Shown: piece after piece, positions 1 to 8,816 of the stretch
Layout: each line of letters starts with the position of its first letter
Position numbering within the stretch: position 1 is the stretch's first letter
From: Jimgerdemannia flammicorona
Lineage: Eukaryota > Mucoromycota > Endogonomycetes > Endogonales > Endogonaceae
DNA length: 11,911 bases
Direction of reading: 5' to 3'
NCBI GenBank assembly: GCA_003990745.1
Contig: RBNI01005946.1
Location: forward strand, 1-11,911
Made by a program: the position numbers and the translations under genes
Notes under the pieces: model-generated
What the model saw: the letters and a program-made list of their open reading frames with translations, nothing else
Databases searched by the model: none
Told to the model about the DNA's origin: nothing

Positions 1-997
1 TACAGATCCAATATCTTACAGATTTTATTGAAAGAGAACTAGACTATATAGGCCAAACCCCTCCCCCACCACCCCCTGAGCACTATACCCCTATTAAACT
101 TAGGCTAGCTATTATCTAGTAGCTTAACTATATTAGGTATAATAGGGCAAAGTTACCCATACCTCATTCTGTGTATCATACTCTTTCTACTATTAAGAGT
201 AACAAATATATACTTTAGGTATATACCTGAAACTCCAATGTATATATAATATTATGCTCAAGCTAAATTACATAGCTTCTACTATCTCAAAGAGAGTGAC
301 AGATAAAAGAAAAATCTCCCTCAAAGTACAGAATAGTAGATAGGATCTAGTTCTCTCCAATGAGATAAGTAGAGGACTTATATATAAGATAGGAGGAGAC
401 CCCCAATACCCCACAACTCTAGTCTACAGACCTTGATCATATTGCTATATCAGTTCCTAATTCTAGTTAAGTATAGCCAAGACATCTGATCCAAGTAGTC
501 TTGGGCTCTCTGACCACCCCCAATAACTAGAGCTCAATTCTATAAATTATCAAAAGTAGCTGAGAGTGATATCTAACATCAATTAGAAGACCCCACCAAT
601 GTAGCACCCATCTTAGCCCCAATGACTGCCCATAGTCTGGCACTTTACTGGTCCACCATAATTGTCCTTTCTCCTATCTGTGATATCCTATCCTGACTTT
701 ACTTGAAAAGCAGTCACCTATACCAGAACTGTACTCATCAGGAAGCTTGCCAAAGCTCAGAGGGCCCCACCACAAACACTGAAGACCTGCAGATAACCTA
801 TACTGGCACTTAATGCCCAAGGTTGGCCAACTCTATATGCAGTCCATAACAAACCAAAATGACACCTTGTTGATGATGGCAAAAGGAAAAAAGTACTACA
901 CCAAGACAGATATACTCCAGATATAGCTGAAAATACCAAAAACTGTAAAAAAATAGGGAAGACACTGATCTGACACTGATAAAAGGGCAACTCACCA
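1..997. other. CpG-free, gene-poor repeat-derived DNA
   Basis: No intact or recognisable gene is visible on either strand. The stretch has ordinary numbers of C, G and CpA but not one CpG, and it continues so to position 1286. This is the mark of decayed transposon DNA in a genome that mutates CpG. Short open stretches can be read (for example plus strand around 85-220, and a 127-codon minus-strand frame at 757-1140), but they carry stops or have low-complexity composition and match no family I know. It is probably an old element too decayed to classify by eye. Confidence 0.6.
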
Positions 998-1236
998 CCA
1001 TTGCCTCCCTTCCATTGCCCTGCAACAGGTACAGCAAACCAACTCAAGGTAGAGAGGATATAAGTTATAAAAAAGGGACTCAGAAGATTGTCTACCAAAC
1101 CTTGTGACTGGTAAGGTAGCAGAGAAAGGAGCTTCACCATTGCCTCCTTCCCACTGTCCTGAGGTAGAGGGGGTAAAAGTTGTGGAAAAGGGACTTGGAA
1201 GGTTGCCTACCAAAACCTTGTGACTGGTATGGTAGC
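998..1236. repeat. Imperfect tandem repeat, two copies
   Basis: Two diverged copies lie head to tail. Each begins with CCATTGCCTCC (998 and 1137), continues with a purine-rich GGTAGAG...AAAAGGGACT segment, and ends with ACCTTGTGACTGGTA followed by GGTAGC (near 1099 and 1215). The period is 139 bp at the start and 116 bp at the end, because the first copy has an extra segment of about 23 bp (around 1025-1047). There is no CpG in either copy. It may be the terminal or subterminal repeat of a degraded element, since CpG-normal DNA begins about 50 bp downstream. Confidence 0.75.
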
Positions 1237-1286
1237 CCATACATCCTTAGTGAGTATAAAATAATGAACATACCAGGTTCAGGAAC

Positions 1287-1759
1287 CGTCAGTGACGTTA
1301 AAGATGGATGCGAATCCAATGCTGAAGAACGATGCACGGGGCAAATCCTAACAATTGATCACCTCCGCAAAGGTAATATGGATTTCACGCACGATGTAAT
1401 CCATATCCACATCAACAATACGGTAATTGACGCGTTACGTGAGAATATTGAAATTCGAATTTCACCTTGTTACTAGCGCTGACTTTTCTCACCGCAAAGC
1501 TGATGGGCGAATCCTTGGACTTTTGGTCATTAATTAAAACAAGGACGCGGTTGTATAGAGTGGTAGTCGCCTTGCCGTAATAATGACGACAAAGGTAACG
1601 CGTTCTTGGCACATGGAAATTACCGTAGAGTTTTGTGCCGTTCCGCTTTACTGACGTGAAAGCTAATGAAGAGCGCAAAAATAGAGTAGCTTTCTAGCAG
1701 ACACGTGAAACGATATATACACACGATCCATACAATATATTTCAATCAACAAAGAAACG
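1287..1759. other. CpG-normal intergenic stretch, no recognised gene
   Basis: CpG returns at 1287 and stays frequent. Open frames exist (98 codons on plus at 1180-1476, 88 codons on minus at 1412-1678), but the first runs across the CpG boundary out of repeat DNA and neither shows a family motif. A perfect 14-bp palindrome, GAAATTCGAATTTC, lies at 1450-1463. The stretch could be the far end of another transcription unit, or spacer. Confidence 0.5.
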
Positions 1760-1778
1760 AATAAAGAGGGGTTTTATT
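1760..1778. terminator. Back-to-back polyadenylation signals
   Basis: AATAAA occurs on the plus strand at 1760-1765 and on the minus strand at 1773-1778 (TTTATT on plus), separated by a G-rich spacer, so the site is nearly palindromic. The minus-strand signal lies about 135 bp downstream of the BTB stop codon, a reasonable 3' UTR distance. The plus-strand signal could end a transcript coming from the left, but no plus-strand gene is recognised there. Confidence 0.45.
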
Positions 1779-1912
1779 CACAAAAACAAAAATTAAATTT
1801 CAGCTTTTATCCGATATTGTATTGACAAAGTCCGGTACATCTTCCCCGGAACTATGGTCCATGCAATCTGTCCCGGGGACACGGACGTCAGCTACTCGAC
1901 ATTTGAACGATC

Positions 1913-2896
1913 TTACTGACTTCCGCGATACCCGGATGGGTGTCCAGTTGGGCATACGGTGTTCTTGCATGCGTGGTGACAAAAGGCTAAGTAGTGCGGA
2001 GATGACTCTGCAAAACCGACTGCCTCCGTGAGGTTCTTCAGGCGATGCGGGCACACAAGAGTGAGGTCCAAATGCTTCATCATGTTCACCAGCAGCGAGG
2101 GCTTTTCTAGTCGAATTTTGCCCTCGCATCCCGGAGCCATACTGGCAACATCGCGCAAAACACCATGACGTTCTGCTGCAGCGGGCCCCGGCTCTTCGGT
2201 TTGCGCCCAGGCCCAGTCGACTATACCTAGCAACAGATCATATTCGGAAGTGACGAAGGTAGTCGCGTAGGGTGCAGTGAAGAGCAGCTGGACAGCCTCC
2301 TCGGAGAGGTCTGTTAAGTCTCCTATGGTGAGCTTGCGAGAGTAGAAGGGCTTGAGGAGCATGGCGTAGAGGTCCTTGCTGGCATCACTCCATGAGATGG
2401 AGGCGGCGGCGCCGTTGAGGAGGGACGAGGAGACGGCAAAGTCAGAGATGTTTTGGGCGCACTCCAGCACCATTGCCATGAGCTTTGGGAGGTGAAGGAA
2501 GCTTGCTGCACGATAGACGTCCGTCGCGATAGTGACAGTGGTGTCGCTGATCGATTCGGTGTAGATGAAGCCGAGAACGACGGCGATCACTGCAGAGTTG
2601 ATGTCGTGGAGGACGACTCGCTGGGGGATGCTCTCTTGCACGTTGCCGTACAGCATCGTCTTGAAGACGGGGCACCTTTGGGATCGTATGACATCATTAG
2701 TATACAAGATAGATTTACAAAATTAAGTACAATCGAGAAACGATGCAACACACCTGGCAGCCAGCACAGCACGGCAAGCGCCAAGTTCCACGCCATCAGC
2801 GCAGACAACGGTTAGATCATGATAGATGGTGTCTGTCCATATTTCGGCGATATCGTCCTTGAGGCTAAGACCGCTGTTGTTGGCTTGCACGATCAT
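1913..2896 (-). CDS. BTB/POZ-BACK domain protein, two exons
   Basis: Probable substrate adaptor: BTB proteins with a BACK region commonly dimerise and bring targets to Cullin-3 ubiquitin ligases. That role is inferred from the family. Exon 1 is 2896-2754 and exon 2 is 2675-1913, giving 301 residues. The BTB fold spans about residues 25-121: HDLTVVCADG, then CRAVLAARCPVFKTMLYG, then VVLHDINSAVI and FIYTES, closing with an A-x-FLHLPKL-like helix. A BACK-like helical part follows (about 125-235), with VQLLF...TSEYDLLLGIVDWAWAQ. No kelch or zinc-finger tail is visible. The 78-nt intron (2753-2676) starts GTGTGT, ends AAAG and has TACTAATG as branch site. Splicing restores the frame exactly across the conserved AAR-CPVF junction. 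The start at 2896 has A at -3. CpG content is normal and I see no break, so the gene appears intact. Confidence 0.85.
2676..2753 (-). other. Intron of the BTB gene
   Basis: This is a GT...AG intron of 78 nt on the minus strand, with a fungal-type branch sequence TACTAATG about 25 nt before the acceptor. It interrupts an arginine codon (AG|G) in the BTB domain. Reading through it meets a stop soon after the donor, so it must be spliced for a full BTB fold. Confidence 0.8.
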
Positions 2897-3028
2897 GTTT
2901 AATGTCGCCGATTTAAAGGAACAATGTTGATTGTGGCGCAGAAATGAGCTGTATCAGGATGACGTGCGTATTTTAATTAGATATTTGGGAGCACGAAATC
3001 AACAGTGAACAAAAGGACCCTGTCCTAC

Positions 3029-3084
3029 CCTACATCGAGCACGGTATCTTCATCAGGTGCGAGAGGGAGGAAAGTTCGGGACAT
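3029..3084 (-). other. Possible extra 5' exon of the BTB gene
   Basis: A minus-strand ATG at 3084 opens MSRTFLPLAPDEDTVLDV. A donor GTAGGA at 3028 pairs with the acceptor ATACAG ending at 2949, giving an 80-nt intron with a CTAAT branch motif. Joined this way, the frame is open through to the ATG at 2896 and on into the BTB domain, adding 36 residues. The matching intron length supports it. However, the extension has no known motif, and the ATG at 2896 alone suffices. It could instead be 5' UTR or chance. Confidence 0.3.
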
Positions 3085-3279
3085 GTTGTGGAATATGTCT
3101 GTCGTTTGCGTGTTGCAGAAATTCGTAACGTTTTAGCCATCGTTTATTATTGTTTATGCTGACCATTTTATTGGCTCATTAGACGAAGCAGAATGAATTA
3201 GTATGTATCTCTGCAAATTGGGAACCCGCCCATTGGGTTGATGGTATGTATTTGGCGTTATTTGTATCACACCCCTGAG

Positions 3280-3430
3280 GTTCGTTCACCCATCCGCGCT
3301 CGTTGACAGCTCCTTCCGATAACCAATTCCCCCCTCGGTTACGGGCCCCTTCCTACAAGTCCAACTCGGACTACGACGGACCCATTGCCTAAAGCAAGGC
3401 AAGGTTTCGTGAGTGGGTGAACAGGCGAAC
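3280..3430. mobile_element. Candidate 151-bp MITE-like foldback element
   Basis: The left end reads GTTCG then TTCACCCA (3280-3292). The right end, reverse-complemented, reads GTTCG, CCTG, then TTCACCCA (3414-3430), so the two termini are inverted repeats differing by a 4-nt insertion. The interior has nested short hairpins: TAACC/GGTTA (3320-3341), AGTCC/GGACT (3358-3372) and TTGCCT/AGGCAA (3385-3402). No open frame of note lies inside. Size and structure suit a non-autonomous DNA transposon. I could not find a clear target-site duplication, so the exact ends are unproved. Confidence 0.4.
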
Positions 3431-3972
3431 AAGCCCTTGGTGGCGATGGTGGGGCTTTCAACTTGGCAAATGACGTTAATGACGGAGAGGATATGAAGGA
3501 TAGATTCGTTTTGTTCATCTATCTTTTTTGCGATGATACTTCTTGTATGGCATGTGATACATTGCCCTAGTTCATTTTAAATCGAGTGAAATTGGCGATG
3601 AGGGTTGATATGTCGGATGGAATCAAGTCATCAATTCGTGCGTGTTCGTTCGCTTCAAGTTCATTTAAAAGAAATAAAATTGGCGATGCTATCTCTTGTT
3701 AAACCTGTCCACATTTTCTCCCTGAATCTTCTACCATTGGACATCCCACAATATCCGTGTATTAAGTCGAGGAATATTTATTTTCGCACAACAGTACTAT
3801 GATACCAAAATATGACCGTTATGAATATAAACCCAGAGTTGACCAATCAAAAGGTAGTGTTTTCGAACGCAGATGCAAACATTAATGTGTGTCATTAATA
3901 CTACAAGATTATGAGAAACGTAATGATTGAGCTGTCGACAACGCAAGCAACAATGGCAGGGCAACAAATTGC
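3431..3972. other. Non-coding stretch with a short direct repeat
   Basis: No gene is recognised. A pair of diverged direct repeats, AGTTCATTT...AAATTGGCGATG, lies at 3569-3600 and 3658-3689, 89 bp apart. The 65-codon plus-strand frame at 3605-3802 shows no family features. Composition is CpG-normal. Confidence 0.45.
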
Positions 3973-4180
3973 ATGATGAAATTTAATGACATAAATTGCG
4001 CGCGCGCCGGATTGCTCTCGATGAATCACCACTTCCCTTTACGAACGGAACCTATTCGACTTGCTTTTTCAATTTTCAACGTATTTCATTGTGCCACCAA
4101 AATTCGGCCGATTAGGGAAAGCACCTTCTTTTCCTGGACGAACTCTCCCTCGAATCCACAAGAGTACGACTTCGAAAGCT

Positions 4181-4870
4181 CTACGCAAGGATTGACAAGT
4201 TGGCCGGATCAGCTGTTGTCACGATCCCATATGCGACATCGAGTTCAGCGTCACTGGTATCGGAATCTCCTCGTTTGCGCTTGCCCACTTTCTGAGAAGC
4301 AATGGAAGCAAGCTACGAAGTATAAATGAGATCGTCACGAGACAATTGGATGTTAAATTCAAAAAGTATATATATACCTCGATCGCCGTGTAAAGCTGGG
4401 CAATGTTCTGGGCGATACCCTTCGGCAATTCCGAGAATTTTGCTTCGGTAACAAGGACTCCGATTTCATGACATTTCAGTATGGTCCAAAAAGCCATAGG
4501 CGCGGAACCCATCTAAAGCCTCTTCCAGAATAATTCTCATGGTAGGATGTGTTTTCATGACTTGGTAAACAGCGAAGGCCAAAAAGGCATTGATGAATCA
4601 CCCCGCCGTCGCTTCGTTGCCAATGAAGTTATGGAATACCGCCCACAGTAATTGGAGCTGTTGCACAAAAAAATCAGGAAATTTTTCACTCGTCTGAGGA
4701 CTCCACGGATTCTACAGTGCAGTATTCAAATTAAATTCATGATTGTATTTGACAAATAAATACTACCAAAAGAAGATCAGACGGAGGCTTACCAATGTCG
4801 AACCGAACTATATCGTAGATGGATCTAAGTTCGTTTTACAAAGAATTCTTTGCAACCTCTTTCAGGGTCC
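4181..4870 (-). pseudogene. Relic of a spliced gene of unknown family
   Basis: Three minus-strand blocks read like one damaged protein. The first (ending 4793, start unclear) ends LRSIYDIVRFDI at a GTAAGC donor (4792). An 81-nt intron ends GTAG at 4712. The second block (4711-4378) reads EKFPDFFVQQLQLLWAVFHN, then FINAFLAFAVYQVMKTHPTM, EEALDGFRAYGFLDH and, in another frame, VTEAKFSELPKGIAQNIAQL. It ends at a GTATAT donor (4377). An 86-nt intron ends CTCAG at 4292. The last block (4291-4181) is an acidic and basic tail, KVGKRKRGDSDTSDAELDVA, up to TAG. Breaks: frame changes near 4690 and 4470 and a TGA at 4600-4598. CpG is normal, so this is not the decay mode of the flanks. I do not recognise the family. 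The KRKR run could be a nuclear localisation signal. Sequencing error as the source of the frame changes cannot be excluded. Confidence 0.6.
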
Positions 4871-4938
4871 AATCACCATAAGTCAGACAGACAGCGCATC
4901 TCTTCCCCAGTGGAGTTTTTGTTTGGCAGTTTGAACCT

Positions 4939-6375
4939 TTGCACGCAGTATCGGTTTTTGACTATTTGCAGCACCTCGGTCAGGTCATATTCCAGGAAGA
5001 CTTGACTGGCGACTTGAACATATTGGAACAGGTTCTTATTAAGAAATTTCAGTCCTTTTCGACAAGTTTGCTTATCGTCGATCAAGTCAATATATTGAAG
5101 CATGCACAAGTCATGGGCAATGGCGGTGCTGTGGCCATGGTGAACTGGCTTCAGAAGGTTGTATCAGTACCAGATATCGCAGTAACAATTCTTGCAATGT
5201 CGATTCAATGCCCGAATTGGATAGCATAGGGTGAAGTGATGCATCTTGGTGGGTTTTCTTATTTAGACATTGAGGATGGTGTCAAGATGTTTATTCGAAA
5301 TCTCGATGCTGAAGTAAGGCAGAGGGTGAGAAGGAGAAAAATACCACTGAACTATTGCATGACCTCATCAGGCTCCTAGACAGACATCCGCTGTATCTGA
5401 AATCCCTTGCTGGTGCGGTTGCCTACTACAATATTATGATACGTCGCTTGAGGAACTCGTCCATGAACACTGCAGTACATTGCTGGCAAGTGACTCAGAT
5501 GGGAGTACAAACCTCGGCAATCTTTTCCAATCAACAATCGGCACACTTCTGCAACTGGAATGCCAACTTCTATATATGTGTTCTCTTTTCACTGGACCAA
5601 TCACAGAAGGAGTGCGGGAATTTGTCCGTCATTTCATGGAGTGTGTCAATGGATCCAAAAATGAGATCGATTAGGGAGACGATCACCACGAACCTTAAGC
5701 AACTTTACTTTTGCGGGTTATTGTCTAATCGAGATGGAGAATACAGGATGCAATTCGCTCTTAGGGAAGGTGCGAAACAGTGTAATTCCATGATGAAATT
5801 CCATCTGAGTTTGCTGATCGTTGGCTTGTTCAATGATTTATTTGTAATTGGCGTGGTCAGAAGTAATGAACTTAAGTAAGATGGTTTTGTTGTCCCCATT
5901 CACTGTTCTAAAACCCCACATCCATTATCATAGTGAAATCAATGGTGTTGGAATGGCAGCTCTGCCGAATTCAAGCCAACTCCCACAGACAGCCGAATAC
6001 CATGGGTTTCAGCTAAATTACTATTCCATTGGAAATGCAGGTCTTTGCATTTTCAATATTTCCAGCATCAACAAGAAAGGTGCCAAAGCTGCTGGACAGC
6101 TGCATGCTTCATTCCATCAGTTGATTGTATTCGTATACAACATATCTGAAGGGAACCATGACAGCTTCCATCAGTTCTACACAGAGCAAATTATACCTCT
6201 TGTATAAGAAAAACTAATTACCTTTATTCTTGGCTTGAACCATACTGACAAGTCGTTTAGAAGATGGACCTTCATTTCTGTCGAAGAAAGCTGCCGAAAT
6301 TCTTCGAGATAATCTCGAGAAGACACACTGGATAATTAGAAGAGTGACATCATACTGTAGGTTTAAATTGCGTAA
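4939..6375 (+). pseudogene. STAND NTPase (NB-ARC/NACHT-like, NLR-type) pseudogene
   Basis: This is the remains of an NLR-like signal-transduction ATPase; such fungal proteins are linked to non-self recognition and programmed cell death. In order: a Walker B-like SLLIVDQVN (5065-5091); a sensor-type stretch with PDIAVTILAM, then a TAG stop at 5227, then GEVMHLGGFSYLDIEDGVKMF; a GLPL-equivalent HPLYLKSLAGAVAYY (5385-5429); then in another frame SLEELVHEHC and a winged-helix stretch LFQSTIGTLLQLECQLLYM with SLFTGPI (about 5522-5610). Back in the earlier frame comes LKQLYFCGLLSNRDGEYRMQ (from 5694), the end of the winged helix. Frame changes fall near 5320, 5430 and 5660. A possible C-terminal repeat part is KKAAEILRDNLEKTHWII (about 6284-6340), but its link is tentative. 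The P-loop and N-terminal effector domain are absent: no GxGGxGKT-like motif is seen upstream. CpG is normal and the introns are unclear. Confidence 0.75.
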
Positions 6376-7170
6376 CCATCCGACAATTTCTGTTGTCGAA
6401 TTAATTTAACTTATGCTATTGAAATATCTATCTGACTTCTATTTAACATATATTTTCTGGTGGGCATCGTGCAAGCAAGGGGGGATGGGTACGTGATCTC
6501 AGGAGGGAGACCTTTCAGTATTATAGAGTAACTGTATGCAATTGGTTAGAGTTCCAAACTGATAAAGATGCTTTCATCCACCTACAGCTTCAGATGAAAT
6601 TGTAAGCATTGATACTAAACCGTGGAGCTGTATATATCCGAGCTAATATTATCTGAGCTAAGAATAATGTAGATCAATAATGAAGATTATGAAGTCTTCA
6701 GTAATGAGAAACCCATCAAAAATAAGAGAAGCAAAAGTACTTCAATGTTTAGTGAGAAATTTATTACAAATTAGAAAGTTATTAAAATGTACCAGTAAAT
6801 CTCAGATAGTAATTTAAGGACTATATAAGCTATATATGCTAATTTATATAAATATATATATTTCACAACATCTGATAAGCTATATATAATATATAGCTAT
6901 AATTAGTCTAAATAATAGAAAATATAAATATACAATACATGAGAAATATAATTTTCTTATCAAAAAATAGCATGTGAAATCTGATATATCTTCTGTCAAA
7001 TCAATAAACTATAGAATACTACTGGATTTATAAAATGAAACATAAAAGCAATAAAAGTATAGAGTAGTATAAAGCTTATTTTATTATTAAAAAAATATAA
7101 AATTATTGTATAGACAATAATGAGATATTTTTATTTATATTCAAGCTTACTTTACTTAAAATACTTTTTA
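6376..7170. other. AT-rich transition zone without genes
   Basis: CpG thins out here: isolated sites remain at 6468, 6492, 6621 and 6639, then none until 7241. Base composition shifts to long TATA-rich runs (6830-6910, 7080-7140). I see no coding sequence, RNA gene or clear element end. This is the right-hand edge of the CpG-normal island, less sharp than the left edge. Confidence 0.6.
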
Positions 7171-7583
7171 TCAATTCTCATACTCCTCTGCTATTCTATT
7201 GTGAATATATAAGTATATGTTTATTTGGGCCAAATATTGCCGTAAGTCAGAAATAAATAATATATAGTGAATAGTCAGTTTAGTATAAGTGAACCTAAAA
7301 GAAGAATAAGTAAATAAGGAAGAGAGAGAGTACAAATGAGATGAGACTAATTGCAGAAATATAGCAAAGTATAGAAGAGGAACAATTTGATCTGTTTGGT
7401 TAGTTGGTATATATATGTGAAATAAAAATATGTTACACAGAATTGATCTGTCATAACTATATTATCTCTACTTCAATTCTTATATTCTCCTGCTACTCTA
7501 TCATAAATACATTAGTATATATTTATTTGGACCAAATATTGCAGTAAATCAGAAATAAATATCACATAGCAAATAGTCAGTTT
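7171..7583. repeat. Direct repeat pair, 110 bp, offset 302 bp
   Basis: TCAATTCT at 7171 and 7473 begins two colinear copies of about 110 bp. They share a CTCCTGCTA-type segment, a TTTATTTGG...CCAAATATTG core and the end ATAGTCAGTTT (7271-7281 and 7573-7583). The offset is constant at 302 bp, so there are no net indels. The 190 bp between the copies is unrelated to what follows the second copy, so this is not a simple tandem array. The copies could be terminal repeats of a very small element, or duplicated pieces of a longer LTR. Confidence 0.7.
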
Positions 7584-8816
7584 TGCCTAGCCTAAGAGTA
7601 ATATATTTATGTGGTCAATGGAGCTTTCACAGAGTAGAGTATCCAATATAGTGAAAATATATACTCTATGAAACTCTGAAATAGAGGAACATTCTGCACA
7701 GAGAAAGTAAAATAATAATAATAACTAGTAGTGCTCTTATATACTGATAGTTATTAATGATATGTCCTATATATATATGAGTTATTGGGATACTGTATCA
7801 GAGTATCCAGTTAAGATCTACTTAGTAATTGAGAGAGATATTCTGACTGCTCTCAGAGTGTAGCTGTAAAGGATGTAGAAATTGTGATGATTCTAAAAAT
7901 TGATATATAAATATAGACCTGATATATATTACTATACTATCACTCAAGAGACTGAATCTCATAATTGGAAAAACCAACAGAGGTGGTATCAGAGGCAGTA
8001 TTGATATGAAAGCTATAACCAGAATAAAGGACTGGATTGACCTCAGAGGTGAGGAAGTAAGAGTGGAGATAGGTAATAAGATAGATATATGAGAATATAG
8101 AGCCATTAGGACAGGAGAAAAGAGGAGCCAAAGAAGTAGAGAAGTGATATAAAAACAAGACCTATAGTATAAAAGACACTAAGCAGAGCTCAGGCAATAA
8201 GGATTATGGTGTTCTGTCAAAAAGGGTCTATTTTAGAGATGGGCAACTATAAGGAGAAATAAGTAGGATCAGTAATAAATAAATAGAAGAAGATGGAGGC
8301 ACAAGAGAGATGAAAGGCAGAATCAAATAAGGATCATATAAATTCACCAGACTGAAGGAAGCTATAATATATGAGGATAATAGTAGTTTCAAAGTTGAGA
8401 TCAGTGAAAGTCTAACTGAGACAATATGGAACAGAGTAAAGGAAAGATGAGAGAGAGCTGAGGTTAGGCAGCAGGATCCTTGAGCTAGTACTTAATACTA
8501 CAGAGAATGTAAGAAAGCATCAAAGTGCTAGCAAGTATGTCCAGGAAGCCTAGATCAATGTTGAGAGAATAAATAGCAGAAAGGTAGATCTTAATTTATA
8601 GTAGAATACTGCAAGTGCTGGAGAGTGAGAGAGGAGACCCAGAACATCAATGTCCATTTAGAGATAGAGAGGATATGGCTATCAGGATGTCCAAATTAGT
8701 GTACAATATAGTGATTAGCTCTAAATAGGTCAATTCAAATCAAATCCAAATTCAATCTATTATATAATAGTTTGACCTAAATCCCAAATCTGAAACAATC
8801 TAAATCAACTTAGATT
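7584..8816. other. CpG-free AT-rich DNA, no recognisable gene
   Basis: There is no CpG in this stretch. Open minus-strand frames at 7822-8106 and 7940-8158 are rich in Ile, Leu and Ser, as chance frames in purine-rich DNA are, and show no motif. In one plus-strand frame near 8520-8630 several Cys codons are spaced like a degraded zinc finger, but stops interrupt it and I cannot assign it. Given the Copia-type gag fragment further right, this may hold the rest of a decayed LTR element. Confidence 0.5.

Noticed and set aside
1180..1476. 98-codon plus-strand frame
   Set aside because: It starts inside the tandem repeat and crosses the CpG border, so its two halves have different origins. No family signal was seen.
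3973..4329. 118-codon plus-strand frame
   Set aside because: Its right part is antisense to the last exon and 86-nt intron of the minus-strand relic, which has splice signals and more natural composition. Nothing in the rest is recognisable.
4743..5109. Overlapping plus (63 codons) and minus (78 codons) frames as separate genes
   Set aside because: They are shadows between or opposite the minus-strand relic and the NLR pseudogene. Neither has a start context, motif or length to support a gene.
7239..7544. The lone CpG at 7241 matched to its repeat partner as a captured deamination event
   Set aside because: With the 302-bp offset the aligned change is CCG to CAG, where the C of the CpG becomes A. 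That is a transversion, not a deamination product.
7822..8158. Two overlapping minus-strand frames of 94 and 72 codons
   Set aside because: Their Ile/Leu/Ser-rich composition is what purine-rich plus-strand DNA gives by chance. They lie in CpG-free repeat DNA and show no motif.
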